Positions 16,819 to 26,073 of a stretch of 51,315 nucleotides of DNA are shown here, one piece after another; within the stretch, counting starts at the first letter, position 1, and each line of letters opens with the position of its first letter. The DNA is from Sphingomonas sp. (GTDB lineage: Bacteria; Pseudomonadota; Alphaproteobacteria; Sphingomonadales; Sphingomonadaceae): positions 1-51,315 of the forward strand of contig NZ_JAHFPY010000007.1 in assembly GCF_023266535.1 (NCBI RefSeq). The letters run 5' to 3'. The position numbers were made by a program, and so were the translations under genes. The notes below the pieces were generated by a model. It made no database searches. It saw only the letters and a program-made list of their open reading frames with translations, and was not told where the DNA came from.

Positions 16819-17972
16819 GTCATCAACTTCCTGGCTTTGGCCATGGCTTCGACCCCCGCGTCGATGGTCTCATCGCGCTTGGCGAAGCATAGGCGGATCA
16901 TGTGATGGGGTGCGTCCTGCTCGGCGAAGGCGGACAGCGGCACCACCGCCACCCCTGCCTCGGCGACGGCGCGCTGGGCGAAACTCTCGTCATCCAGGGC
17001 AATTCCCGACGCGGCGAGGTCGACGCACAGGAAATAGGTCGATGCGCTCGGCAGCACGGCAAAGGCGGCGGCTTCCAGGCCCTGCGTCATGCGATCGCGG
17101 GCGCGGGAGAAGCGGTCGCGCATCGGCTGCAGCCATGCGTCGCCGTCATTCATGCCAAAAGCCACCGCCGCCTGGAGGTTGGGCGCGGAGGCGAAAGTCA
17201 GGAACTGATGGGCGCGCGCTGCCAGCGTCGCCAGTTCAGCCGAGGCTGCCAGCCAGCCGATTTTCCACCCGGTCAGCGAGAAGGTCTTGCCGGCAGAACC
17301 GCATTTCAGTGTACGCCCGGCCATTCCCGCCAGCGAGGCGATCGGCGTAAATTGCTGCCCGTCGAGCAGGATATGTTCCCAGACTTCATCTGAGATCACG
17401 ATAAGGTCGTGGGCAACGGCAATCTCGGCGAGCGTGGCCAGCTCGTCCTGGTCGTAGAGCCGGCCCGTTGGATTGTGCGGATTGTTGAAGATGATCGCGC
17501 GGGTCCTTGGCGAGATCGCTGCCTCCAGCGCCGCCCGTTCAATACGCCAGCCGGGCGGCGCCAGCGCGACCTCGACCGGGATGCCGCCTCCGCGGCGGAT
17601 CAGCGGCACATAGGCGTCATAGGCCGGCGTGAAGATGATGGCCTCGTCGCCAGGTTCAACAGTGGCCAGGATTGCCGCCGCCAGCGCCTCGGTCGCACCG
17701 GAAGTAATGCAGATATTTTCGGCGCTTAGGTTCAGGCCCTGATGTCGATTGTAATGGGATGCAACTGCTTCACGTAGCGCTGGCAAGCCACGCGACGGGG
17801 CATATTGATTGGACCCATCGACCACCGCCCTGGCCGCCGCCTCCAAAATCTCGGGCGGCCAGCCGAAATCCGGGAAGCCCTGGCCCAGATTGATCGCGCC
17901 ATGCCCGGCGGCAGCGAGCGACATGCGCTCGAACACGCTGGTCTTCATTTGTTCGTACAGCGGGTTCATCAA
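16815..17972 (-). CDS. PLP-dependent class I/II aminotransferase
   Basis: A 385-residue fold-type I aminotransferase. The PLP Lys is in SAGKTFSLTGWKIGW (about residue 229). NNPHNPTG at about 163-170 and SDEVWEH at about 194-200 are the cofactor-binding motifs. The overall pattern is closest to the kynurenine/glutamine/methionine aminotransferase group (KAT I, YbdL). It overlaps both neighbours by 4 bp. Coupling to an ALDH7-type enzyme suggests transamination of lysine or 2-aminoadipate-like substrates, but this is inference from context. Confidence 0.88.
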   Translation of the reverse strand: MMNPLYEQMKTSVFERMSLAAAGHGAINLGQGFPDFGWPPEILEAAARAVVDGSNQYAPSRGLPALREAVASHYNRHQGLNLSAENICITSGATEALAAAILATVEPGDEAIIFTPAYDAYVPLIRRGGGIPVEVALAPPGWRIERAALEAAISPRTRAIIFNNPHNPTGRLYDQDELATLAEIAVAHDLIVISDEVWEHILLDGQQFTPIASLAGMAGRTLKCGSAGKTFSLTGWKIGWLAASAELATLAARAHQFLTFASAPNLQAAVAFGMNDGDAWLQPMRDRFSRARDRMTQGLEAAAFAVLPSASTYFLCVDLAASGIALDDESFAQRAVAEAGVAVVPLSAFAEQDAPHHMIRLCFAKRDETIDAGVEAMAKARKLMT

Positions 17973-19054
17973 GCCTCTTCGCGGGTCAGAATCGCTTCTA
18001 TCTCGGCGGCGCCATAGCCAAGTTCGGCAAGAATCGCCTCCCCATCCTGCCCTTCCCTCCGCGGCGGTTCGGGGCGTTCGAGGATCGTCCCGGAATAATG
18101 CGGCGCCGGCGCCGGCTGGTAGACGCCCTTGAGGTCAATGAACGTCCTTCGCGCGATATTATGCGGATGGGCCGGCGCTTCGTCGAGGTCGAGCACCGGC
18201 GCGATACAGGCGTCGGTGCCGGCGAAATGCGCCACCCATTGGTCGCGTGAGCGGGAGGCGATCACCGCCGCGATGTCGTCATGGCTCGCGCCGGGCGCCA
18301 GCGCCAATCCCTTGAACAGCGCCTCGCGGAACTGCGGTTCGATCGCCCCGACGCTGAGGAATTTGCCGTCGTGGCAGCGATAGATGCCGTAGGTCGGTTC
18401 GCCGCCGTCGAGCAGATTGGCTTCGCGTTCGTCGCGCCAATGGCCGGCCGCCCGCAGGCCATAGGTCAGCGCGCCGACCAGCGCCGCGCCGTCGCTCATC
18501 GCCGCGTCGATCACCTGGCCCTCGCAGCCTCGCTGGACCGCCAGCAGTGCCGAGACCATGGCGAACGCCAGCATCAGCCCGCCGCCGGCATAATCGCCGA
18601 GATAGTTGATCGGCACGGCCGGCCGGTCCTTCGGCCCGATGCCATGCAGCAGGCCGGTGATGGCGATGTAATTGATGTCATGCCCGGCCTCCTGGGCGAG
18701 CGGCCCCTCCTGCCCCCAGCCGGTCACCCGGCCGTAAACCAGCTTCGGATTGTCCCTGAGTAGATCCTCCGGCCCCAACCCCAGCCGCTCCATCACGCCA
18801 GGCCGATAGCCCTCGATCAGCCCATCGGCCTTGGCTGCCAGTCGCCGAACGACGTCGCGGCATTGCTCGCGTTTCAGATCGAGCGAAATCGATCGGCGAT
18901 TGCGGAGCAGCGGGTCGTTGGGCACGCCAATCATCCCGGCTCGCTCGACGCGGATTACTTCCGCGCCATGGTCGGCCAGCATCATCGCCGCGAACGGACC
19001 CGGCCCAAGACCCGCCATCTCGACGATTTTCAGTCCGGTTAGAGGGCCTGCCAT
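17969..19054 (-). CDS. CoA-transferase family III, alpha-methylacyl-CoA racemase-like
   Basis: A 361-residue CaiB/BaiF-fold protein. LGPGPFAAMMLADHGAEVIRV is the family start. GHDINYIAITG with LGDYAGGGLMLAF supplies the His and Asp used as acid/base in AMACR rather than the aspartyl nucleophile arrangement of true CoA transferases. VGAIEPQF carries a further conserved Glu. It likely racemises 2-methylacyl-CoA esters. It is first gene of the operon with the aminotransferase and ALDH7, an unexpected partner for lysine catabolism; branched-chain breakdown is an alternative reading. Confidence 0.85.
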   Translation of the reverse strand: MAGPLTGLKIVEMAGLGPGPFAAMMLADHGAEVIRVERAGMIGVPNDPLLRNRRSISLDLKREQCRDVVRRLAAKADGLIEGYRPGVMERLGLGPEDLLRDNPKLVYGRVTGWGQEGPLAQEAGHDINYIAITGLLHGIGPKDRPAVPINYLGDYAGGGLMLAFAMVSALLAVQRGCEGQVIDAAMSDGAALVGALTYGLRAAGHWRDEREANLLDGGEPTYGIYRCHDGKFLSVGAIEPQFREALFKGLALAPGASHDDIAAVIASRSRDQWVAHFAGTDACIAPVLDLDEAPAHPHNIARRTFIDLKGVYQPAPAPHYSGTILERPEPPRREGQDGEAILAELGYGAAEIEAILTREEA

Positions 19055-19211
19055 GCGTCCCGCTTAGCGGCCTGTCGCCAAGCCGCAAGAGGCGCTGGAG
19101 TGCGGAACGGCAAAGGTTTAAGGGCGTTCAGGCAACCAAGCGGCGGGATTCTCCGCGCCTTTGACGACGACGGGATTTTCCCGCTGCCCATGCGCAGCAA
19201 AGGAGGACCCC

Positions 19212-19685
19212 ATGTCAATTGCCCCCAAGCTCCAGTTATTCCTCGACGAGGCCAAGGCCGACTATGATGTGGTCGAGCACAAGCCGACCAAATCATCGCT
19301 GGAAACGGCCAAGAGCTGCCATGTGCCGGCCGACCGGCTGGCCAAGTCGATCCTGCTCGACACCGACGATGGCCCGTTGCTGGCGGTGCTGCCGTCCGAC
19401 CGCAAGGTCGAGCTCAGCGAGCTTCGCAGCGAATTGGGCCACAAGCCGCGCCTGGTCGGCGAAAGCCAGCTCAGGCAAGTCTTCACCGATTGCGACTTCG
19501 GCGCGGTGCCACCGGTCGGATATGGCGTCACCACGATCATCGATGACTCGCTCGGCAAGCAGCCCGACGTCTACTTCGAGGCCGGAGACCATCGGTCGCT
19601 GGTCCACATGGACCAGGGAGCATTCGCGCAATTGACGCGCTACGCCCGTCACGGCCAGTTCAGCGAGCCGTCGCTGGTCGACTAA
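19212..19685 (+). CDS. YbaK/EbsC-family aminoacyl-tRNA deacylase
   Basis: A 157-residue YbaK-fold protein. The pattern VVEHKPTKSSLETAK, then LAKSILLDTDDGPLLAVLPSDRKVEL, fits the free-standing editing domain related to the prolyl-tRNA synthetase insertion domain, with the catalytic Lys in LAKSILL. Such proteins hydrolyse mischarged tRNAs such as Ala-tRNA(Pro) or Cys-tRNA(Pro). A strong ribosome-binding site AAAGGAGG lies about 6 nt upstream of the ATG at 19212 and fixes the start. The gene is divergent from the AMACR operon and convergent with cyoD. Confidence 0.88.
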   Translation: MSIAPKLQLFLDEAKADYDVVEHKPTKSSLETAKSCHVPADRLAKSILLDTDDGPLLAVLPSDRKVELSELRSELGHKPRLVGESQLRQVFTDCDFGAVPPVGYGVTTIIDDSLGKQPDVYFEAGDHRSLVHMDQGAFAQLTRYARHGQFSEPSLVD

Positions 19686-19693
19686 AGCCGCGG

Positions 19694-20080
19694 CTAGCGC
19701 TGCATCTGCAGGTTCATGAGTGCCGGGTCCGGCATCATGTTGGTGTCCATATGGCCCATGATCCAGATCGTCCCGATCATCACCAGGAAGACGATCAGCA
19801 CGCCGAAGGCCAGCGCCAGCACATTGTTGGTATTGTCCGGGCCGCTGGTGATGTGGAGGAAGAAGACCAGGTGCACGCCCATCTGGGCAATCGCCAGCAC
19901 CACCAGCCCGACCGCGACCCCCGGGCCCCATAGCACGCCGGTCGACGCAACCCAGAAGGACACGCCGGTCAACACCAGCGCCAGCGCCAGGCCAATCACA
20001 TAGGCGACCGTCTCGCTGACGATATTGCTGTGCGGGGTTCCGGGCGCGACGTTCAGCTTTTCGGGATCATGTTCGGTCAT
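19694..20080 (-). CDS. cyoD: Cytochrome bo3 quinol oxidase subunit IV
   Basis: A 128-residue protein with three hydrophobic helices: YVIGLALALVLTGVSFWV, GVAVGLVVLAIAQMGVHLVFF, then LAFGVLIVFLVMIGTIWIMG. HLVFFLHI in the second helix is the CyoD signature. It is the small accessory and assembly subunit of the proton-pumping quinol oxidase in the inner membrane. The ATG overlaps the cyoC stop (ATGA). It ends the cyoABCD operon, with only 8 bp to the convergent ybaK stop. Confidence 0.95.
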   Translation of the reverse strand: MTEHDPEKLNVAPGTPHSNIVSETVAYVIGLALALVLTGVSFWVASTGVLWGPGVAVGLVVLAIAQMGVHLVFFLHITSGPDNTNNVLALAFGVLIVFLVMIGTIWIMGHMDTNMMPDPALMNLQMQR

Positions 20081-20718
20081 GGCAGCGTCCCGATCAGGTA
20101 GACGATGGTGAAGATGGCCACCCAGATGATGTCGAGCGCGTGCCAGAAGACGCTGTAGCACAACAGCCGGCGCATGATGTGCTCCTTGAACCCCTTGGTC
20201 CCGATTTGCGCCATCATCGTCCCGAGCCACAGCAAGCCGGCGGTGACGTGGGCGCCGTGGCAGCCGACCAAGGTGAAGAAGGACGACAGGAAGGCGCTGC
20301 GCTGCGGCCCGGCCCCTTCGCCGATCATATGCGCGAACTCGTAGAGCTCGATCGACAGGAACACCGCACCGAGCAGGCCGGTCACGACCAGCCACAGCTG
20401 CGTCCAGAACATGTTGCCGCGCTTGGCGACGATCATCGCCAGGCCGCAGGTGAAGCTCGACAGCAGCAGCGCCATTGTCTCGATCGCAACCAGATTGCGG
20501 TCGAACAGCTGGCCCGACGTCGGCCCGCCGTCGGTGGCATGGGCCAGCGACGCGTAGGTCGCGAACAGCGCCGAAAACAGCACCATGTCGGACAAGACGA
20601 ACAGCCAGAAGCCGTAAGGAACGACGATGCTCTTCGACTCCGGCCCGCGATGGCCGAGGCCGGTGTCTTCCGAGCCGACGTGGGTCAGGCCGACCGCTGG
20701 TGCTTCCGACGTGCTCAT
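20077..20718 (-). CDS. cyoC: Cytochrome bo3 quinol oxidase subunit III
   Basis: A 213-residue membrane protein with five helices, as in Cyo[32 protein letters not shown] and [19 protein letters not shown] are typical of heme-copper oxidase subunit III. It stabilises subunit I and supports proton uptake. It overlaps cyoB and cyoD by 4 bp each, so the four genes are translationally coupled. Confidence 0.96.
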   Translation of the reverse strand: MSTSEAPAVGLTHVGSEDTGLGHRGPESKSIVVPYGFWLFVLSDMVLFSALFATYASLAHATDGGPTSGQLFDRNLVAIETMALLLSSFTCGLAMIVAKRGNMFWTQLWLVVTGLLGAVFLSIELYEFAHMIGEGAGPQRSAFLSSFFTLVGCHGAHVTAGLLWLGTMMAQIGTKGFKEHIMRRLLCYSVFWHALDIIWVAIFTIVYLIGTLP

Positions 20719-22721
20719 GTCGATTGGCTCAATTCGTGAAGGTGTTCCATGCGGATCCGGCGGCGCTCGCGGGCATTTTCCCGGACCTCGTCGACCGGGA
20801 TGATATGTTCATGCTCGTCCTGCCAAGCGTACCAGACGAAGACGGCGCAGGCGCCGACCAGGCCGAGGATCGCCAACCACCAGATGTGCCAGATGACGGC
20901 AAAGCCGCAGACCGAGGCGAAGAAGGCGCAGATCACGCCGGTCGGCGTGTCGATCGGCATCTCGATCGGCTTGTAATCCGGCTCGTCGATCAGCCGGTCT
21001 TCCTTGATCGCGGTCTGCTTGCGGATCCAATAGGCTTCCTCGCCATGGACGTCGGGCAGCACCGCGAAATTATAATGCGGCGGCGGCGACAGCGTCAGCC
21101 ATTCCAGGGTCCGGCCGTCCCATGGGTCGCCGGTGACGTCGCGCCGCTGGTCGCGGGTTTTGATCGAATAGAATAGCTGGACGACGGTCAGCAGGATCCC
21201 GAGGCCAATGATCGCCGCGCCGACAAAGGCGATGTTCAACATCGGTGCCCAGCTGGGATCGCTGATGTGCTGCATCCGCCGCGTCGCGCCCCAGAAGCCA
21301 AGCACGTAGAGCGGCATGAAGGCCAGATGGAAGCCGATGAACCAGCACCAGAAGATCGCCTTGCCGAGGCGCTCGTCCAGCATGAAGCCGAACGCCTTGG
21401 GGAACCAGTAGGTGTAGCCGGCCATCAAGCCGAAGACGACGCCGCCAATGATCACGTGATGGAAGTGGGCGACCAGGAACAGGCTGTTGTGGACCACGAA
21501 ATCGACCGCCGGGATGGCCAGCAGCACGCCCGTCAGGCCGCCGAACACGAAGGTCAGCATGAAGCCGATCAGATAATACATCGGCACGGTGAAGCGGACG
21601 CGGCCGCCGTACATGGTGAACAGCCAATTGTAGATCTTCACGCCGGTCGGGACGCCGATAATCATGCTGGCGATGCCGAAGATGGCGTTGATGTTGGCGC
21701 CCGCGCCCATGGTGAAGAAATGGTGGAGCCAGACGCAGAAAGAGATGATGCAGATCGTCATCGTGGCGAAGACCATCGAGCGGTAACCGAACAGGGGTTT
21801 GCCGGAGAAGGTCGCCGCGACCTCTGAGAAGATGCCGAATGCGGGAAGGACCAGGATGTAGACTTCGGGATGCCCCCAGATCCAAATCAGGTTCATGTAG
21901 AGCATCGAATTTCCGCCACCATCGCTGGTGAAGAAATGGAAGCCGAGGTAGCGGTCGAGCATCAGCAGCGCCAAGGTCACGGTTAGGACCGGGAAGGCGG
22001 CGATGATCAGCAGATTTGAGGCCAGCGACGTCCAGCAGAACACCGGCATCCTGAGATAGCTCATGCCCGGCGCGCGCGTCTTGAGGATCGTGGTCACGAA
22101 ATTGACGCCGGTGAGCAAGGTTCCGACGCCGGATATCTGCAGCGCCACCAGGTAATAATCGACCCCGACGCCGGGCGAGAACTCCAGCTCGCTGAGGGGC
22201 GGGAAGGCGAGCCAGCCGGTGCGCGCGAACTCGCCGACAAACAGGCTGAGGTTGATCAGCAGCGCGCCGGACGCGGTCAGCCAGAAGCTGACATTGTTCA
22301 TTGTCGGAAAGGCGACGTCGCGCACCCCAAGCTGCAGCGGCACGACGAAATTCATAAAGCCGATGACGAACGGCATCGCCACGAAGAAGATCATGATCGT
22401 GCCGTGGGCGGAGAAAATCTGGTTGTAGTGCTCGGGCGGGAGGTAGCCTTGGCTCGCACCGATCGCCAGCGACTGCTGAGCCCGCATCATGATCGCGTCG
22501 GCAAAGCCGCGGACCAGCATGATCAGCGCCAGCACGATGTACATGATGCCGATCTTCTTGTGATCGGTGGAGGTGATGTAGCCGTGCCAGAGGGCCGGGA
22601 ACCAGCCCTTGCGCCACACCACCAAGGCAACCGCGAGCACGCCGACGAGGACGACGGCCGAGGTGATCAGCGGAATCGGTTCGTGCAGGGGAATGGCGTC
22701 CCAGGTCAGTTTGCCGAACAT
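20715..22721 (-). CDS. cyoB: Cytochrome bo3 quinol oxidase subunit I
   Basis: A 668-residue catalytic subunit that holds the low-spin heme, high-spin heme and CuB. The CuB/His-Tyr region [17 protein letters not shown], then WLHHFFTMG, then [14 protein letters not shown] (heme ligands) are intact. [12 protein letters not shown] contains the low-spin heme His. The quinol-oxidase N-terminal extra helix is present (length over 650 versus about 550 for cytochrome aa3 subunit I). It oxidises ubiquinol, reduces oxygen to water and pumps protons. Confidence 0.98.
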   Translation of the reverse strand: MFGKLTWDAIPLHEPIPLITSAVVLVGVLAVALVVWRKGWFPALWHGYITSTDHKKIGIMYIVLALIMLVRGFADAIMMRAQQSLAIGASQGYLPPEHYNQIFSAHGTIMIFFVAMPFVIGFMNFVVPLQLGVRDVAFPTMNNVSFWLTASGALLINLSLFVGEFARTGWLAFPPLSELEFSPGVGVDYYLVALQISGVGTLLTGVNFVTTILKTRAPGMSYLRMPVFCWTSLASNLLIIAAFPVLTVTLALLMLDRYLGFHFFTSDGGGNSMLYMNLIWIWGHPEVYILVLPAFGIFSEVAATFSGKPLFGYRSMVFATMTICIISFCVWLHHFFTMGAGANINAIFGIASMIIGVPTGVKIYNWLFTMYGGRVRFTVPMYYLIGFMLTFVFGGLTGVLLAIPAVDFVVHNSLFLVAHFHHVIIGGVVFGLMAGYTYWFPKAFGFMLDERLGKAIFWCWFIGFHLAFMPLYVLGFWGATRRMQHISDPSWAPMLNIAFVGAAIIGLGILLTVVQLFYSIKTRDQRRDVTGDPWDGRTLEWLTLSPPPHYNFAVLPDVHGEEAYWIRKQTAIKEDRLIDEPDYKPIEMPIDTPTGVICAFFASVCGFAVIWHIWWLAILGLVGACAVFVWYAWQDEHEHIIPVDEVRENARERRRIRMEHLHELSQST

Positions 22722-22723
22722 GC

Positions 22724-23623
22724 CTAACCCCCCTGCCCGGTTGCCGGCGGCGTCGCCGGCGCTGGCGGCGGGCCGCCCTTTGTGACGATTGCGTTGAACA
22801 GGCCCGGATCGACCGCCCCATAGGTGATCGGCTTCACATAGCTGCTCGGCTTGGCGAGGTCGGTATAGGTCCGGCTATCCAGCGCCTGCCCCTTGCCGCG
22901 CGCTTCGCTGGCCCAGCTGGCGAATTGCTCCGGCGGAACGACGTGCGCCTTGAACTCCATTCCGGGGAAGCCATCGCCGCTGAAATGGGCCGACAGGCCA
23001 TCATAGGCGCCTAGCCGGTCCGCCTGCAGGTTCAGCCGGGTGGTCATCCGCGGCATGGTGTAGATCATGGTCCCGAATTGCGGGACGAAGAACACGTTCC
23101 AGACCGTGGCGGAGGTCAGCTGGTAGTTTACCGGAGTACCCGCCGGAACGACCAGCTGGTTGACGGTGGCGATGCCTTGTTCGGGATAGATGAACAGCCA
23201 TTTCCAGTCGAGCGAGACGACCTCGACCGTGACCGGCTTGACCGACGATTTGAGGGGGGCGCTGGGCTCCAGATCGTGGCTGCTGATCCAGGTGATGCCA
23301 CCCAGCAGCAAGATGGTCAGCGCCGGGATCGACCAGACGACCATCTCGATCGCGCCCGAATATTCCCAGTCGGGCCGATATTCAGCCTTGGTATTGCCGC
23401 GCCGGAACCACCACGCGAACCCGACCGTCGCGACGATCGTCGGAATGATGATCGCCAGCATGATCGCGGTGGAATTGATGAGGATGGTCTTTTCGGCCGC
23501 GCCGACCGGACCGACCGGATCGAGGATGCCGCGGTCGCACCCGGCGAGCACGAGAGCTGACAGCGCAAGCAAGCCAGTCTTGCTGACCCGATTTCGAAGC
23601 TTGGCCCTCGACCGTCTTGCCAT
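22724..23623 (-). CDS. cyoA: Cytochrome bo3 quinol oxidase subunit II
   Basis: A 299-residue lipoprotein with lipobox LAGC (Cys about 29), two transmembrane helices, then a periplasmic cupredoxin-like domain ([38 protein letters not shown]). The CuA ligands of cytochrome c oxidases are absent, as expected for a quinol oxidase. The start at 23623 is preferred over upstream in-frame codons because AGGGG precedes it by about 6 nt. It heads cyoABCD. The only long gap in front leads to the tRNA-Gln-derived repeats. Confidence 0.95.
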   Translation of the reverse strand: MARRSRAKLRNRVSKTGLLALSALVLAGCDRGILDPVGPVGAAEKTILINSTAIMLAIIIPTIVATVGFAWWFRRGNTKAEYRPDWEYSGAIEMVVWSIPALTILLLGGITWISSHDLEPSAPLKSSVKPVTVEVVSLDWKWLFIYPEQGIATVNQLVVPAGTPVNYQLTSATVWNVFFVPQFGTMIYTMPRMTTRLNLQADRLGAYDGLSAHFSGDGFPGMEFKAHVVPPEQFASWASEARGKGQALDSRTYTDLAKPSSYVKPITYGAVDPGLFNAIVTKGGPPPAPATPPATGQGG

Positions 23624-23713
23624 TGACGACCCCTGTTGCCTGTCGTCGCTGAGATTGACTCGGCCTAGGCGCAATCGCGCGCCGGAATCAAGTAGGTGTA
23701 ATAACGGATAGAG

Positions 23714-23740
23714 ACTGGCTGGGGCGGCAGGATTCGAACC
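23714..23740. repeat. Short extra copy of the tRNA-Gln 3' end (old attachment-site remnant)
   Basis: These 27 bases match 35730-35756 exactly: the CCA end, acceptor strand and T-loop of tRNA-Gln on the minus strand, plus two flanking bases. After this the sequence diverges and cannot complete a T-stem or acceptor stem, so it is not a functional tRNA. It probably marks an earlier integration at the same gene. Confidence 0.7.
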
Positions 23741-23803
23741 CCCCGCGGCCGGACGGCCGCATGCCGAAAATCGGCAGGTTCGATCGGGTCATTGTTTCGA
23801 AAT

Positions 23804-23848
23804 TGGCTGGGGCGGCAGGATTCGAACCTGCGAATGCCGGTACCAAAA
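23804..23848. repeat. Left direct repeat of the island (att-like, 45 bp)
   Basis: Identical over 45 bases to 35732-35776. On the minus strand it covers the CCA end through the T-arm and the 3' side of the anticodon arm of tRNA-Gln, ending in the anticodon loop. The 5' half of the tRNA is absent here. This is what integration into the 3' end of a tRNA gene leaves at the far end of the element. Confidence 0.88.
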
Positions 23849-24015
23849 GCCGACCGGAACCCCGCTTATCAGCCAAGAAAATTGCGGAACGTACCATTTA
23901 TCCACAACACAAAATCAATGACTTAGAGCATTATCGCGGAACGCTTGGCATTGCTCATGAATGGTGGTTGCTTGGTGAGGACGCCACGAGTCCGAAGAAG
24001 AAGCAAATGCTTATC

Positions 24016-24291
24016 TCATTCCGCTGATTGGGCGCCCTTCTTGCGGCGATCCCGCCTCCGTTGCTGCATCATGGCAACTATTTCTTCATGAGGGATCGTT
24101 CGTCCTTCATCGACGGATTTGAGCGCCTCGAGGGTCAGCTCGTAGCGCCGTTGCTCCTCCGCCACCCATTCGCCTACTGCCTGATGCACGATCCAGCTTT
24201 TGCTTCGATCGATACGAGCCGCAATCTCGTCCATCCGCGACACAAGGTCGAGCGGCAGGTTGGCTGTGACTACGCGTCCGCCTTTAGTCAT
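24016..24291 (-). CDS. CopG-like ribbon-helix-helix DNA-binding protein (orphan antitoxin-like)
   Basis: A 91-residue protein. VVTANLPLDLVSRMDEIAARIDRSKSWIVHQAVGEWV is a ribbon-helix-helix pattern: a short strand, two helices and the RSKSW turn typical of ParD/CopG antitoxins. The C-terminal half is charged and ends in an Arg/Lys-rich stretch, like a toxin-wrapping tail. The start at 24291 has GGAG about 8 nt upstream. A ParE-type toxin would be expected just downstream (below 24016), but that stretch only gives short frames with early stops, so the partner seems lost. Confidence 0.7.
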   Translation of the reverse strand: MTKGGRVVTANLPLDLVSRMDEIAARIDRSKSWIVHQAVGEWVAEEQRRYELTLEALKSVDEGRTIPHEEIVAMMQQRRRDRRKKGAQSAE

Positions 24292-24496
24292 CCCGTCTCC
24301 ATTCTTTAAATGGGCTAAGAGCAATATGCGCCAGCTTCGCTGAGATCAAAGCAATGGTCCTAACCCAACCTACGGCACAATGGCTCCATATGCATCCACG
24401 GAAGGATTTAACGGGGTCAGGCCCTCGGAACTCTTGCCCGCCCGCATGCCGGCGGCATCGTGGACAGGCTGCCGAAATGGCGCATAAGCCACTCAA

Positions 24497-24925
24497 ATGA
24501 TCTCGAGAAACGATTCGCATTCGAAAATCGACTCTAGCTGGTCTCAACTGCCTGCCTCTCGCGAGAAATTGAGAAATCGCACCGCTATCCGCCGATATAT
24601 TGAGAGAATTGACGGCAACTGCCTGGGCCAACAGTGTGTCCTCTATCTGAACGGCGCGCTGGATCTAATTGGTGCAATGCGGTGGTGTGAAGAAAGCGCA
24701 CCAAAGCTGGCCCATGAAACCGGATATATTCTGCGGCACGGTGAGGCCATTGGCGCGGCTGGCTTTATCCTGGCCCGCAGCGACGCGGGCGAGACCCACC
24801 GACCTGACCCTCTGACAATTTCGTCGGTAAGGAAGCTACGAAGCTTGTCTGCCGAGCTCGATTTGCCGCTGTTAGACTACCTTGTGTTTCCGGCGGGCGA
24901 GCCTGTCAGCGTGGGTGGACCCTAG
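24497..24925 (+). CDS. RadC-like protein lacking the JAMM metal motif
   Basis: A 142-residue protein of which residues about 45-140 follow the RadC/MPN fold order: VLYLNGALDLIG (strand), a long helix, GAAGFILARSD (strand), SSVRKLRSLSAELDLPLLDYLVF (helix then strand). At the place where RadC carries HNHPSGDP the sequence reads ARSDAGETHRPDP, so the metal-binding His pair is gone while the final Asp remains (LLDYLVF). I infer a catalytically dead or repurposed RadC relative. RadC homologues are frequent on integrated elements. The N-terminal 40 residues are of no recognised family. Confidence 0.6.
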   Translation: MISRNDSHSKIDSSWSQLPASREKLRNRTAIRRYIERIDGNCLGQQCVLYLNGALDLIGAMRWCEESAPKLAHETGYILRHGEAIGAAGFILARSDAGETHRPDPLTISSVRKLRSLSAELDLPLLDYLVFPAGEPVSVGGP

Positions 24926-25183
24926 GACAGCAACAATCGACCCGGCGGGTCATCGAAACCTCCTGTTCAATACAAAGTCCCCGCCCACGGCCAACTGCGG
25001 CCGGCCGGGGCTTGCCGCGACAAGATGCCCGACGATTGGGATCGCCGCACACCAGACGACCCGATAAACCCTTTACACAAGGTTGCATCCGAATTGCTAT
25101 AAATACGGAACTCTTTGCGCTAAACCATTCAAAATGAACTAAAGTATAAGCTACTTGAAGGGTCGCTCTGTGAAGATGCCAGC

Positions 25184-25390
25184 ATGGTCGTCCTATTGGC
25201 TCTCGCCGCCGCCGCCGGCACGCCCCTTGTGGAAGTGCGACAGCGCGCCCGCGCGAGTATCATCATATTGACCGGCTATCGCGCATCATCTCAAAGCTGG
25301 AATCCGAAATTGCGACGAGGTCAGCGGGAAGTCATCCGGAAGGATCATGATGGCCTTGAGCTACGTTTAAGGCTGACCGAATTCGAATAA
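25184..25390 (+). CDS. Small putative secreted protein near the pilus cluster
   Basis: A 68-codon frame. The N-terminus MVVLLALAAAAGTPL is hydrophobic, like a short signal peptide, and the rest (ARASIIILTGY to RLRLTEFE) reads as a compact beta-rich domain. I do not recognise a family. The ATG has only a weak GAAG upstream. It is convergent with the next secreted-protein gene, 3 bp apart, which suggests a real gene pair rather than chance. Confidence 0.45.
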   Translation: MVVLLALAAAAGTPLVEVRQRARASIIILTGYRASSQSWNPKLRRGQREVIRKDHDGLELRLRLTEFE

Positions 25391-25393
25391 GCG

Positions 25394-25867
25394 CTATTCG
25401 GGGTGTACAATCATAAGCGGGGCCGCCTCGCCTGGACCTCCTCGACGGAGCGGATCGATCGCCCAGCTTTCGCCAGCGCACCAGTGAAGCTGGACGGCCT
25501 CTTCGTTAAGCAATTGCCCGGCCATCGCCCCATCTGCAGCGCGGCGGACTAGTCTGACCGGCAGGTCCATTGGCTGGCCGTTTGTCTTCATGCAGAAGCC
25601 GATAGCTCCATGCTCGAAGTTTTGGATCGCCGCATCACTGGCTCTAAGTTCATATCTGGCAGAAACCGAAAGAGAAATGCTGACACTTACCGATGAAGTC
25701 GGGCCCATTTGCGGTTGGCCCGCGGCTGGCGCGCTCAGTGCCAAGAGTATGAGGATTGCCGCCGCGTTGCTCAGCCATGCCGGCGTTGGAAGCGCCCGAC
25801 ATTTGCTGGGAATGGTAAATTCGCGTGTAAGAGCGAATTCCCCTTGGGTGAAGCTGATCTGCGCCAT
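25394..25867 (-). CDS. Putative secreted protein adjacent to chaperone-usher genes
   Basis: A 157-residue protein with a long polar N-terminus, then the hydrophobic segment AAAILILLALSAPAAG resembling a signal peptide or anchor. It is followed by a Ser/Val-rich strand (SSVSVSISLSVSARYEL) and a domain with Cys residues in GFCMKTNG and LHWCAGESW. It is divergent from the pilus subunit operon and shares its intergenic promoter region (25868-26073). By position it may be a minor pilus component or export accessory, but there is no direct family evidence. Confidence 0.5.
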   Translation of the reverse strand: MAQISFTQGEFALTREFTIPSKCRALPTPAWLSNAAAILILLALSAPAAGQPQMGPTSSVSVSISLSVSARYELRASDAAIQNFEHGAIGFCMKTNGQPMDLPVRLVRRAADGAMAGQLLNEEAVQLHWCAGESWAIDPLRRGGPGEAAPLMIVHPE

Positions 25868-26073
25868 CAGCGTCGTAATTATCCTTCGCCTCCAAAGCTC
25901 TAGTTACACGATCCTCCGATCCGGATGCTTTACTGCCTGCCCCATTGAGTCAGGAAATTCGCCGATATCCCCTCGCAACGAATACCCAATTTAACTCAAA
26001 ATTAAAGGGTTATGCTGTTTAAGCCACTCACAATAAATCCATTTTGGCGTGAATTTTCGTGGGGAATCTGGAC

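Noticed and set aside
21070..22821. 583-codon minus-strand open frame in the cyoB region
   Set aside because: Same strand but different frame from cyoB; Arg-rich, low-complexity translation with no family motif, whereas the cyoB frame carries all heme-copper residues.
23716..23803. Possible additional tRNA on the minus strand
   Set aside because: The 3' acceptor and T-loop match tRNA-Gln, but the T-stem is mismatched and no 5' acceptor strand exists, so it is treated as an attachment-site scar.
23761..24027. Plus-strand 88-codon open frame
   Set aside because: Its middle (AGAAGFEPANAG) is simply the translation of the tRNA-derived repeat; no start signal or domain.
24395..24415. AACGGGGTCAGG motif as a hint of a transposon or REP-transposase end
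   Set aside because: Only a short match from memory; no transposase frame, terminal inverted repeat or target duplication is visible.
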